A stretch of 64,000 nt of DNA from Codonopsis lanceolata. Its lineage: Eukaryota > Streptophyta > Magnoliopsida > Asterales > Campanulaceae. Made by a program: the position numbers and the translations under genes. Below, piece by piece: positions 1 through 10,258 of this stretch (position 1 is its first letter; each line of letters opens with the position of its first letter). The notes under the pieces are model-generated. The model was not told the origin of the DNA, ran no database searches, and saw only the letters and a program-made list of their open reading frames with translations. The stretch is from contig CM028378.1 in NCBI GenBank assembly GCA_013146195.2, positions 9,229,350-9,293,349 on the forward strand. Reading direction: 5' to 3'.

Positions 1-29
1 TCCTCATTACACGGATGGAGCGAATCGGA

Positions 30-330
30 TAAGGCCTTGGCGAATTTCCGGCGTCGAACAACGTCGCCGAGTCTGAAGCCTTGATAGCCGGCGTTGAGCG
101 GCGCCGAGATAGGGGCTACTCAAATCTTGATCTTGGCGACTCGGCTCGTCGTGAAGCGATTTCGAGGGAATATGGGGTAAACCATCAACCCTCGACAAAT
201 ACCGAGCACTAGCCGTGAGTGTCCTCGCCCAATTTGAATCTTGGGAGTTGGAACAAATAGGAAGGGAGGAAAACACGAGGCGGACTACCTCTCAAAAATG
301 GCCACTAGTGAACTCGGCGAGCTCCCGAAA
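30..330 (+). pseudogene. Ty3/gypsy RNase H remnant, frameshifted
   Basis: Conceptual translation near 40-105 gives the RNase H motif FPASNNVAESEALIAG (family form SNNxAEYEALIAGL). Near 255-310 it gives REENTR followed, after one missing base in a G run, by DYLSKMATSELGEL, the usual end of plant gypsy RNase H. The catalytic stretch between them is broken by further indels. This domain removes the RNA strand during reverse transcription. From 330 to 600 only the poorly conserved connection to the integrase remains, with stops in all frames. Identification rests on the two motifs. Confidence 0.7.
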
Positions 331-584
331 CATGGATTGAAATCTGGATACCGAATCCATTGATAAAGAGAAGGTATTGATGCTAGAGCAGGCGGCCAGT
401 GTTGGATCGATGACATCAAAAATACATCGGCCGGGGACACTACCAGCGACGGAGAACAAGGATGGGCAATGGCAAGAAGGTCGGCCGGATACACGCTTTA
501 AGTGGGGGCGTACTATACGAGGCGATCCTTCACAAAGCCTCTCTTAAGGTGTGTTCGACCGAGAAATCACACAAGGATTACTAG

Positions 585-1619
585 CCAGAGGTACATGGAG
601 GGGTGTGTGGTAGCCATCCGGGGGCTCGAACTTTGGCCGATAGGGTCATTTTCCACGGATACTATTGGCCGTTGAGAAAGGATGCGAGGCATATGCCGAG
701 AAAATGCGACAAGTGTCAAAGGTTCGCTAATATTCCAAGATTACCCTCGGCACCTCAAACACGTGTCGCGGCATGGCCTTCGAAATGTGGGGTTGGACCT
801 AATCGGGCCATTCCCCCTCGCCAAAGGAAAGAACAAGTTTGTGATAGTGGCGGTGGACTACTTCACGAAATGGATCGAGGCCAAACCCTTAGCAAGCATC
901 ACCGAACAAAGGGCCATCGACTTCATTCGAGATAATGTCCTCTGCGGTCTGGATTACCAAGAGCCATTGTATCGGACCACGGCACACGTTTTCAAAGCAG
1001 ATTCACGGCCGATTGCGAGGAAGAGGAATTCGGCATTGGAAGTCCTCGGTAGCACACCCCGAGGAGCGCCAAGCGGAGGCGGAAACAAGCAAATACTTCA
1101 TGCCTTGAAAAGAAGGTTAGATGACAAGAAAGGCGCTTGGCTCGAGGAGCTTTCGGCCGTCTTATGGGCAATCGAGCGTCTCGCCGAGGCTCAGCCAGAA
1201 ACGCCTTTCTCCTTGACATATGGAACCGAGGCCATGGCCCCGGTCGAAATGGCTCTCCCCACTGCAAGAGTCATCCATTTCAATGAAGAGGCGAACACAG
1301 AATCAAGGACTCTGGACCTTGACTACCTTGAAGAAAGAAGGCTCGAAACAGGATGAAGGCAATCAACTACAAAAAGCTCGCCAAAGCCCATCATGACAAA
1401 AGGGTGAATCCTCGCGCGTTCTCGGTCGGCGATATGGTGTTGAGAAAAATCGAAGTAACAGGCAACAAGCCGGGAAGAAACAAGCTTTCTCCCAATTGGG
1501 AAGGACCGTACAAAATCACAGACAGCATTCGAGCAGGAACCTACAGGCTCGCGAAACCAGACGGAACTCCTCTGAAAAACCCTTGGCACTCAGACCACTT
1601 GAAAAAATATTATCAATGA
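585..1619 (+). pseudogene. Ty3/gypsy integrase (Tat type), frameshifted
   Basis: The zinc-binding HHCC module is visible at 610-735 (HPGARTLA, then CDKCQRFANI). The catalytic core follows in another frame from about 790: GLDLIGPFPLAKGK and VDYFTKWIEAKPLASITE carry the first Asp. The second Asp (IVSDHGT) near 970 and the Glu region (HPEERQAEA) near 1055-1085 each need a frame change. The segment from 1095 reads through ALKRRLDDKKGAWLEEL to 1356. The C-terminal module continues at 1353-1619 (NKLSPNWEGPYKI, HSDHLKKYYQ, stop) and is typical of Tat integrases. At least four indels break the reading frame, so this is a dead or poorly sequenced copy. Confidence 0.85.
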
Positions 1620-1680
1620 TCTGTAATCTTCTTATATGAAAGGGAAATTTTCAAGCGAAAAACTTGTTCAAACCATGTAT

Positions 1681-2046
1681 GAGATCGAATTATCGCCAAA
1701 GCGAGGCCGCATTGCCTCGCAAAGCGAGATCGAATTATCTCGCCAAAAGCGAGGCCGCGTTGCCTCGCCAAAAGCGAGATCGCATTATCTCGCCAAAGCG
1801 AGCGTTGCCTCGCCAAAGCGATCGCCGCATTGCCTCGCCAAAAGCGAGATCGCATTATCTCGCCAAAAGCGAGATCGCATTATCTCGCCAAAAGCGAGGC
1901 GCATTGTCTCGCCAAAGCGAGATCGCATTATCTCGCCAAAAGCGAGGCCGCGTTGCCTCGCCAAAGCGAGATCGCATTATCTCGCCTAAAAGCGAGGCCG
2001 CATTGTCTCGCCAAAGCGATCTCGATCGCATTGTCTCGCCAAAAGC
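1681..2046. repeat. Hairpin-forming minisatellite, about 24-bp units
   Basis: A tandem array of about fifteen short units alternates two flavours, roughly GCCAAAAGCGAGATCGCATT and GCCAAAAGCGAGGCCGCATT, each joined by ATCTC or GCCTC. Every unit contains CTCGCCAAAAGCGAG, a 5-bp inverted repeat around a CAAAA loop, so a single strand would fold into a row of hairpins. Some units are shortened (CCAAAGCG). All six frames stay partly open because the unit is near a multiple of three, so ORFs here are artefacts. The array lies between the integrase stop and the antisense ORF, where Tat elements often carry variable tandem repeats. Confidence 0.9.
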
Positions 2047-2214
2047 GACTTAGAACACTTGCATCATACAGAAAAAATATTTGCATATTGAAAAAACTAA
2101 CTAAGAACAAAAACATACTAGCAATTTACACTAAAAATAAAATATTACATATAACCATTGTTTGAAACCATTGTCTTTAAAATACTAAAACTTTCCTAAG
2201 CTAAGTCCCCTCCC

Positions 2215-5200
2215 TCAGGGCCTCCTCCTCACGGCGACCACTTGCTCGAAATGTCTTGGCTCGAGGCGGCTCCTCCTGCTCGTTTTCTGGCCTTCCAACT
2301 CGGCCATTAACTGATCACCAACGAAATGCGCCTGTGGAGGGGTGGCATGCCTCGGCACTATAAAGCAGCGATAGCTCTCCTTTACGTATACATTTTCTTG
2401 AGCCAGCAGGGTGAAAAAATTGTTAGCTTCAACGGGAGGAGGCAACCACTCGGGAGCTTGGGCATGGCGTCGGCATCCTATCTGGGACATCTCGGCATCA
2501 TCAAAGGGCACCAACGAGGAAGCACTTCGGCATTCGGGACCAAAAGAGGCGAGGTTGCCATCTTCACCACATCGGCGCACCCATTGCCACAGCCGCCCGG
2601 AAAGCCTGCACTCGGCTGGTCTCCATGTAACTTAAAGCTTCCATATCATAAGCAAGCGAGCCCTTGTACCTCGCCACCACCTCCTCCTCGCTAGGTTGCG
2701 CGACTATCTCAACCTTTAATTGGTCGTTTTGGTCAAGCGCACCTTTCAACTTGGCCTCCAACTCGGCCATCTTCCGATCCTTTTCATCGGCCTTATCCCT
2801 CAGCATTTTTTCCCTCGCCAGCCAGGCGGTCTTCTCAGCAGTAAGGCGAGAGATCTCCTCAGTTTTTGATTGCAAGCCCACCTCCAAGGACTTCACTCTT
2901 TCAGCACCAGAAGAAATCTCCCCCTTCGCACTTGATAAATCCTTCTCCAGTCCTCGCACGGACTCGGCAGCCTTCGCTCAGCTTGTCATGATAGGCAGCG
3001 ATGCCATTTGTAGAAGCGAAGTCAACATTAGCAACCCAGGTAAAAGGAAGCGAGAAAGAGAAATAACGAAATTAGGTTACCTCGCTCAAAGCAAGCCATA
3101 AAATGAAGATCTTGCAATTGAAATGCTTGGTCGCATTGTCTTCAAAGCCTCGGGGACCCCGCCGAGTAGCCGTTGCCCATAGCCTGTAAAGTCGGCAGGA
3201 AAGTTATTCATTACTTTGACGATGTGTCCGACAACGTGCTCGTTATCAGACACCACATCGCCTGCCGGGGAGATGGACAGAAACCGCCTCGGGATCAACA
3301 TTATCGGAAGAGGGCGGAGGCCGAGCTTGAGTCTTCTGCCTCTTAGCCTTGGGAGCATCAGCTGCAGGCTGCTTACCCTTCGCCATACCAGAAGGGGCTG
3401 CCGAAGAAGGAGCAGTAGGGGTAGGGGCCACCTTGGTAGGATCTTCCAAAACGCCGACAGTGGGCAGGGCTCCCCGATTTCCATCCTTAGCTGCCGAGGC
3501 TCTTAGCTCGGCACTCCTTCGCTCCTCCTCGGCCTTTAGCCTGGCCAAAACAGCATCTCGCGAAGCAGCCATTTCTACAAAAAACAGGAAGGTCGCATCA
3601 GTACTCAAAAGAGAAACCCAAACAAAAAACCGAAAGAAACATAGTACAGGAATGTACAAAATTGACCTGATGTCGGGCACTCGAGCCCATCTATACCCTC
3701 ACACCTCGGACACGCCGAGCCAAATATCCAGCCCTGATGCAGAGCCCAGCCCGCTCGACTCGCGTATTCAAAACCAGAATACGCCCTCTCCACTCCCTCA
3801 ACATCAACTGCCGAAACCCAAAACCTTGATAGGAGGCCCTCATTCTCCACAATGGCCTTCCAATTATAGGACCGAACTTGCACCCCTTCATCGTCGAGCA
3901 AGGGGGCCTCGATAGCAAGCCTCGTAGCTTCGTCAGCATCGTTCAAAGTCTTCGTCCTCGAAAGACCGTGGGGTTTTCCTTCAGGAATCTCGAAATTCCA
4001 CCCATGACTCGACTCCACAAGCAGAACCTTCTCGGACCACTTATGGTCTTTATTTCCAAAGCCGGCCAAAAGAGGGAATCCTCGAGGATGCTGAGCGGTC
4101 TGGTTCATAGAAACGCGACCTTATAGTAGTAACAAAAGAGGCCAGTAGGCTCGAAACCTTCCGCTCGGTGCAAAGCGGCAAAGCTCACCAATGCTCGGGT
4201 CAGATTGGGCGAAAGGTCCAGCGGCACCGAGCTCGTCTGAGTCAGAAACTCGCAAATAAATGGATCAAGAGGCAAACGCAGCCCCGAGAATTCGAAGAGG
4301 CTGAAGTAAAAGCCAACATAACTACGAAGGCCGCGCAGCTCGGAAATCCCCCATCTCGGATCCGGAACAGAACCCCGGAAAGTTTCAGAGCCAAACGCTC
4401 GTGACCACGCCTCCACATCGGCCAAACCAATCTTATTTTCGAAAGGCCTCAAGACACGAGGCACCCTATCACCCTCGTCTCCATCCACGCTGTAAAGCAG
4501 CCTCGGCTCCACTCGCCATTCTATCAAGCTGCCTATGCCGCAAAGCTCTTTCGATCTGCCGGAAGTGCAAAACTCGCTCCCTGGTAAAAAATTGAGTAAT
4601 CAGACTTAAGCCTATACGAACTCGGCACGAAAACACTTTCATAGGGGCGTCAGATGGATAGTCCGGGGCAGAAAAAACTTCGTCGCCGAACTTCCAGTGC
4701 GGGCTAACCTTCACCCCATAACTCGCAAGGAGAAACCTCGCTTGCCGAGGAGTAACTGCCGACCATCTATCCTCGCATCCTGCCTATCATGGGCCACCGC
4801 GAGGAGACTTCCCAAAAACCGACTCAACAAATGGGCCCTCACCATCCGAGTCTAAGGAAGAAACCGAGCATGACCCAGAGCTCTCCGAACTGAGAGGACC
4901 CACGGTCGTCTCCTTATAGATCACGGTATCCACCAAAATCTCCTCGGCCAAACAGACTTTCACCTCCACACCTCTCCAAGCGGGACCGCGAGGTACAGAC
5001 TCAGCCTCGTCATCACATAGGTTGCCACCCTCAAAACCACCGAGGTCTATGTCCTCGGCATCATTCTCGACAGAAACCACGAGAGTACCCTCGCCTAAAG
5101 GACATGCTACACCCTGAAATGGTACCAGGGCACGAGAAAGATCCTCGGCCACCGGAGACTCACTCGGAACGTTCTCGGCCAAGGCCTCTGCCTCGGCCAC

Positions 5201-5278
5201 GCTACTGGGAAGAAAAAGAGGAGGACTCCTAACAAAGCGGGTATTCGAATCACCATTCCGATAATCTATCAGTTCCAT
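2215..5278 (-). pseudogene. Antisense additional ORF (aORF) of the Tat element
   Basis: Read on the minus strand, a series of overlapping frames makes one protein-like region broken by frameshifts. It starts at the Met at 5278 (MELIDYRNGDSNTRF), followed by an acidic, Ser-rich segment. The middle, 4714-4105, contains LPLDPFICEFLTQ, which resembles the N-terminal domain of plant gypsy-type transposon proteins (Pfam Transposase_28). A low-complexity Pro/Ala stretch lies at 3600-3250. The coiled coil at 2959-2600 has regular Lys/Glu/Leu heptads (EISRLTAEKTAWLAREK). The frame ends at a stop near 2215. The product's job is unknown; Tat elements in other plants carry such aORFs. An earlier Met at 5359 in the same frame would add a hydrophobic stretch that I judge to be leader. 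Confidence 0.65.
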
Positions 5279-5717
5279 AGAAGGCGCTAGAAGAAGACGG
5301 AGAAGATAAATAGGGAAAAGGAATCCTACGAGACATATTACTCTAGAAAGAAAAAGCAAAGGAAAAAGAAACCGTACCCAAATGAAGACAAACTGGAAGA
5401 TCGCCGGAGAAATCTACCGTTAAAGTAGAAAATACGCCTGAAAAAAGAAGAGAGTCGCCGGAAAAGTCAAAACCCAGAAAGTGAAGACCCCAAACCCTGT
5501 AAACAAGTCGGAAAAAACACGGAAATCACCGTGGAAACCACCCAAATAGGATGAAAACGTGGAAGAAAAAGAAAAAACACTTACGGGCTGCAGATAAACG
5601 AGGATGTAACGGGATGGGAGCAAGCCGGAATGCTGCCGGAAATCGCCTAATAACAGTAAGGAAATACGGTAGAGAGAGAAAATGAGAAAGGTAAACAGTA
5701 AAAGATGAAAAAGAAAG

Positions 5718-5725
5718 TTTTTATA
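5718..5725 (-). promoter_or_regulatory. TATA box upstream of the antisense ORF
   Basis: On the minus strand this reads TATAAAAA, preceded by a G run, and lies about 440 bases upstream of the likely aORF start at 5278. The second element copy keeps the same TATAAAAACTTTC block at 19037-19044 although much else has changed. This suggests, but does not prove, that the antisense gene has its own promoter between its coding region and the LTR. Confidence 0.5.
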
Positions 5726-6175
5726 CCCCCCCTGTAACGACATCGTTTTGAGGCGGAGCCCCGGAAATACAACGGGTCGATCCGCGTGCCTTCCCTAAAC
5801 CACCCAAGCGACGCCACGTATCTTTCTGCGGATTCGCGGCGGAAAGGGCGGCATTAAAAGTATTTGAAATTCGAAAAGCCGCCCATTAACGAAAAACCGA
5901 AGCCGCCAAAAACCGCATTTAATGAGGCGACATCCGAAAAGGCGTAGCGTCGGACGAGCGAGGCGAGCGTCCATAAACTTCCAACCTCGACTTAAGCCTC
6001 GGCGTAAATCCTCGGCCAAAAAACCCAGAATTAGCCTCGAATTAAAACCCATAAGTGGAGTCTCGGCAAATAAGCGCGACGCCGACCTCCTACCGTCAAG
6101 CAAGTATTACTTTTTGCCCTCTCGGCGTCGGCGACCAAAAGTAGGGGGCCAGCGAAAGGATTAAAACCAGAGGAT

Positions 6176-6897
6176 TGACCATCGGCATGAAAGGACCCGA
6201 CCCTCGGAAGAGGGTCCCACCTGCAGAGCCACACGTTGCGAGGACAGGACCACTCACCCCTAAGATAAATCACTTCAACCTCGGCATCATGACCCTCGGC
6301 ACTGTGACGAGCCCAGCCACAACTGGCCTAACAGATCACGGGCTCCCTCGGCCCCGCCACCAAATCAGTCTTCATAAATCCTCAGCCTCGACAAATAACA
6401 AAAGCATTCGTCACAAAAACCATTCGGCCTCGGCCTCAGGCCAATCATCCACCCCAACAAACCATTTCCCTAGGCCCGAGAAAACCGCTGCACGCCATTA
6501 CCAACTCTCTAACAAATACACAGTTCACTCATTCCTGACGAATACCCTCAACGCATTTAATAACAGCCGCTTTATGCTCCCCAATTATTAGTTGCCACGT
6601 CGCCATAAACTTCAGGTATAAATATGAGAGCCCACATTCAGGGCAAGGAGAGTAATTTCAGCAATATCACAACTCTCTTATCACAGCCTCCTATCAAACA
6701 ATTATCACGACCTATTTATTACCAATTCTCTAGGAAATCGACTCTTACGGAGGGTTATAGTCGAGCCAACCCGACACCTTAACGGAGTTCTTGTTTACTT
6801 GTGCGAGGTCAAGCGAAAGGGCGAACCGTAAGGCGCCACATCATCCTCGCTCACACGTGGACGTCAAGACAGGATCACCACACTTTTTGCGTGATCA
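6176..6897 (+). repeat. 3' LTR of the Tat element
   Basis: The LTR ends at GTGATCA (6891-6897). The left edge is inferred at TGACC (6176), just after a purine-rich tract (AAAAGTAGGGGGC at 6137, then AGAGGAT), which gives TG...CA ends and about 722 bp. It contains a plant TATA box TATAAATAT at 6617-6625, giving a predicted RNA start near 6650 and a U5 of about 250 bases. The copy at 19488-20220 aligns along its full length. The flanking GAAAT may be one half of a target duplication, but the partner is outside the window. Confidence 0.7.
6617..6625 (+). promoter_or_regulatory. TATA box in the Tat LTR
   Basis: TATAAATAT followed by GAGAGCCCACATTCAGG is identical in both LTR copies (second copy 19928-19936). 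It is the probable U3 promoter for the genomic RNA. Confidence 0.65.
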
Positions 6898-8186
6898 GAA
6901 ATAACTAATGATTTTCAATAACAACATGTATTTGTAGGTCTTGTCCTTTATTATAGTCGTGATTTTCAATAAGCATTACTTGGAAAAAAAATTTCTTTGA
7001 TTGTTTTCATTTTTTGCAGGGATCTGTGCTCATCTGTTAGTCTTGTAATCTTCATGACGTAGCTTGAAATCAAAGAAGAAGAAAAAAGTATTACAGGGTG
7101 GAAACTTACCTCAACATGAGCTATCTTGAAATAAGAGATAACCTTTACTTTAATGCTCTGCACCTTGGTGGGGTTAGTGTTGATCAAACTGAAAAAGTGA
7201 GAAATTTTGTACATTATATTTCTTTCGTGGTGTATGATCATCAATTGAAGTAGTACTATGTTAATCAAAGTGAAAGCAACAAATTTATATTGGCCTCCAT
7301 CATTGAATCTATTTGAGATTTGAATAGTCATTAGACTGTTAGTCTCCCCAAAGCGTCTATATGCATATGAAGTGTTTTATTATTCAGATTCTCTGTAATG
7401 GTTTTGGCTATAGTTTCAGTCATTATGATAATAGAAAATTCAGTTGTATACATCCAGGTCAAAGAGGTAAGTCATTAGTAATTATTAAATTTGTTTGAGA
7501 ATTGAACAACAATTATGGAATGTGAAAACAATTATGGAATGCCTTAATAATATCAAAATCGAGAACTCATTTTCCAAGGCAAAAACTGGCTTATTTATAT
7601 GATGCAGGCAGTCTCGACTCTCGCGCTTGATTATCTCAACCGTTTGGACCGGGTGCACGGAAAAGGGTATAACTTTTGACTCGAGTGGAGTTACGGGGCC
7701 CGTCACATATCAAAACGAAGCTCTCGAAAAGACGAACAAAACTAACTGAGTGAAACTAGTTATAAGCTATTTTTAAGGCCAAAAAACGTCGTTTAGATAG
7801 TGTTACGGGCCATTGAAGTTTTTTTATTAGTTTCAGGTTTGTTTGTAGTTTCGACTATTTATTGATTTTAGGGTTTTGAGCATATTTAAACACTTTTAGG
7901 GTTGTTTGAGAGGTAGTTTTTGCCGTTTTATGAATAAGATACTTTTTCCCAATTCCGGTATTCATTGAATCAACGCGAATTGATGTCCAGATCATGGTAG
8001 ATTTGCGAACCTCAACAAGGTTTGGAAGATCAACGCTGGTAGTCGTGCGCGACTGCAACAGCTTTGATAGTTATCGTCACTCTTAATTACCTTCCGCTAC
8101 ATCACTATAGTATAGAAGTGTTTCCAAATTTAAAAAGTTCTTTTTGGCGGGAACTTTCCAAAATTTGCCCCTCTTTTTTATATATA
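6898..8186. other. Non-coding stretch without recognisable gene
   Basis: No ORF here resembles a known protein. The part 7600-8100 is less AT-rich and has phrases common in plant LTR leaders (TTTAGGGTTTTGAGC near 7867), so it could be an old LTR fragment, but I found no terminal TG/CA pair or target duplication. Confidence 0.4.
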
Positions 8187-8480
8187 CTAGTTTTTACACC
8201 TTGTGCGTTATAAGTACGACATATATTTTGCACAACTAAACTATACAAAAGCAAAATGAAAATAAAATAAAATTAAGGAAAACTGTTTAATATATATATA
8301 TATATCATTGTAAGACTAATCAATTTAGATATTAAAAAAATTACTTATACACAATATTTGCTGATTTATTTGTTGACTTTTCATACCAGAATAGTTTGTT
8401 ACCTTAGACACTGCAATATATAGTTGTCCATGACTGAACACTGGGGATACAGATTACAGAACAGTTTGTCGTTTTAAATA
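8187..8480 (-). mobile_element. Helitron 3' end with helicase C-terminal remnant
   Basis: On the minus strand the element ends in CTAG followed by T (CTAG at 8187-8190), the Helitron rule. Inside, 8330-8470 aligns base for base with the last part of the Helitron helicase at 57690-57790 (shared blocks CTTATACACAA, TTATTTGTTG, GTTTGTTACC). The protein itself is broken. The first 80 bases are repeated at 9941-10020. Confidence 0.6.
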
Positions 8481-8904
8481 GAAGTGCTTACTCCCTTTGT
8501 TCTAAATTTTTGTTATGTTCGACCTGACACACAAATTAAAGGAAAAAAAAAAGATTTCATTATTAATATTATTATAATATGTAGTTTATTTTAAAATTTA
8601 TGTGCATCATGATGTCCAAGTCAATTGGCGAGGTTTGTGGGTTTTCAGGGATACTGGTCTTAATCTCTTCCTTGTAGAGTGACAAAATGTATAATTATTT
8701 TTTTACTTGTAAGTATTTTTTGTGGACAAAGGTGTACCTAGGCTTTCATTTATCGTCATTTGAGCTTATATAGCTCCTGCATTTGTATAGATTATAGAAG
8801 CTAGGTGCGGTAATTAAAGAAAAATAAAGTTAAATATAATAAAAGAATTTTCCTAATAAAAAGTTACAAAAAACACAATCTTTTTGGAACCCATGAAAAA
8901 GAAA

Positions 8905-8907
<3 letters not shown>

Positions 8908-8996
<89 letters not shown>
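8908..8996. repeat. (TA)n microsatellite
   Basis: About 44 uninterrupted TA dinucleotides. It sits inside the Helitron nest. Confidence 0.97.
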
Positions 8997-8998
<2 letters not shown>

Positions 8999-9146
8999 AA
9001 GTGATTTTATCCCCCAATAAATGCTTCAATTTCCATTCTCAAAGTTTAATGTATCTAGTAAAATGTGCGGTCAATATCAAGTCTTTTCATATTTCAAGAC
9101 AATTTAAACACTTATACCAAGTTAAATGTGATGTGAGGGGACACGA

Positions 9147-9235
9147 TTTTCATAATATGATCTATTTTTAGCAAGTACATTTTAGCTGGATCTTGTTATA
9201 TTTTGTTATGCTAATTACTTCTTCCTTTATATATA
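9147..9235. repeat. Direct repeat, partner at 10042-10130
   Basis: Both copies begin near TGATCTATTTTTA and run through AAGTACATTTTAGCTGGATC to TTCCTTTATATATA just before CTAA or CTAG. The segment looks like a Helitron 5' region on the minus strand, so the repeat reflects two related Helitron fragments. Confidence 0.75.
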
Positions 9236-9510
9236 CTAATATACGTGCCCGTGTCATATGCACTGTGTCGGTATGAGATTAGTTCAATTAATGGTCGGGA
9301 TAAACAAAACTCATAACCGGCGGGTAATTCAAACAAAACCCACAACTGAAGGTTTTATATATAATTGTAGAGGGATAATTCAAACATAACTCAAAACTGA
9401 GAGGTTCATTTGTAACTCACATACTTACGAATCAATCTAGACCATCAGTTGTGTTCAGCACAATTCGATCAAGGCCGCCAGTTATGCCCTGAGCTCTTTT
9501 ATAATATAGA
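9236..9510 (-). mobile_element. Non-autonomous Helitron, tandem copy A
   Basis: Read on the minus strand it starts at 9510 with TCTATATTATAAAAGAGC, a textbook plant Helitron 5' end, and stops at 9236 with TTAG, one base off CTAG. A GTG...CAC hairpin precedes the end. Its interior (GATAAACAAAAC, GGGTAATTCAAACAAAAC) is repeated in copy B. It has no coding capacity. Confidence 0.7.
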
Positions 9511-9762
9511 CTAGTATACGTACATGTGCCATAGGCACGGTGTCGTGGTATGAGATCAGTTCAATGAATAGTTGGGATAAACAAAACCCATAATTGGCGG
9601 GGTAATTCAAACAAAACTCACAACTGAAGATTTTATATGTAATTGTAGATGGATAATTCAAGCATAATTTATAACTAAGGGGTTCATTTGTAACTCATAT
9701 TCTTACAAATCAATCTTTGTGTTTAGCACAATTCTATCAGGACCGCCAGTTAGACACAAAGC

Positions 9763-9845
<83 letters not shown>
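9511..9845 (-). mobile_element. Non-autonomous Helitron, tandem copy B
   Basis: On the minus strand the 3' end is exact: hairpin GTGCC-TAT-GGCAC (9526-9538), eleven bases, then CTAG at 9514-9511. It abuts the 5' TC of copy A, so the two stand head to tail. The 5' end has grown into a TA microsatellite (9773-9842), probably slippage of the TATATA of the Helitron start. Confidence 0.7.
9773..9842. repeat. (TA)n microsatellite
   Basis: About 35 TA units at the 5' side of Helitron copy B. Confidence 0.95.
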
Positions 9846-9847
<2 letters not shown>

Positions 9848-9934
9848 TAATTAATTTTCTCAGTAAGTTGCTTTCAAAGTTAAATAGGGAGGAGGCATCG
9901 GCATGGCTTTTAGTTGCATTTTGCTCAAAAAAGC

Positions 9935-10133
9935 ACACCCCGTGCGTTAAACACACGGCATATATTTTGCACAACTAAACTATACAAAAGCAAAATGAAA
10001 AAAGACAAAATTAAGGATAATTGTTTTAAAAATATATATTAGACTATGATCTATTTTTAACAAGTACATTTTAGCTGGATCTTGCTATATTTTGTTTTGC
10101 TAATTGTTTCTTCCTTTATATATATATACTAGA
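9935..10133 (-). mobile_element. Short Helitron derivative
   Basis: The left part repeats the Helitron 3' region of 8200-8270 (GTGCGTTA, CATATATTTTGCACAAC). The right part ends, on the minus strand, with TCTAGTATATATATATAAAG at 10133, a Helitron-like 5' start. It looks like an internal deletion product of the 8187 element, or the right end of that element split by copies A and B. Confidence 0.5.
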
Positions 10134-10258
10134 TCTTCAATTGAAATGACAGTATTAAAATAGAAGGTGTGATTTAACCATATATTACAGCTGAGGGTAC
10201 ATTGCTTCAAGTGATAGTTGAGAGATTGATGTTTAATAAGAGGTGACTGTTCAGAAGA

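Larger units (their letters stand above)
1..6897 (+). mobile_element. 3' half of a Tat-lineage Ty3/gypsy LTR retrotransposon
   Basis: In order along the plus strand this stretch has an RNase H remnant, an integrase, a spacer with a hairpin minisatellite, a large antisense ORF and a 3' LTR. An additional ORF between integrase and the 3' LTR is a known trait of the Tat group of plant Ty3/gypsy elements. The 5' LTR, gag, protease and reverse transcriptase lie outside the window. The right end is fixed at 6897 by comparison with the second copy, which ends in the same heptamer GTGATCA at 20220; the two copies diverge at once after it. Many single-base frameshifts show that this copy cannot make its proteins as read. 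Confidence 0.85.

Noticed and set aside
1636..2165. Several overlapping frames in the minisatellite
   Set aside because: Repeat-unit periodicity keeps frames open; the products are repetitive and match no family.
7600..8100. Possible LTR fragment
   Set aside because: LTR-like phrases only; no termini, primer site or target duplication.
8491..8560. Stowaway-like end (CTCCCTTTGTTC)
   Set aside because: No matching inverted end nearby.
8884..9171. 95-codon frame through the TA microsatellite
   Set aside because: Most of it is Tyr-Ile from TA repeats; no domain or splice signal.
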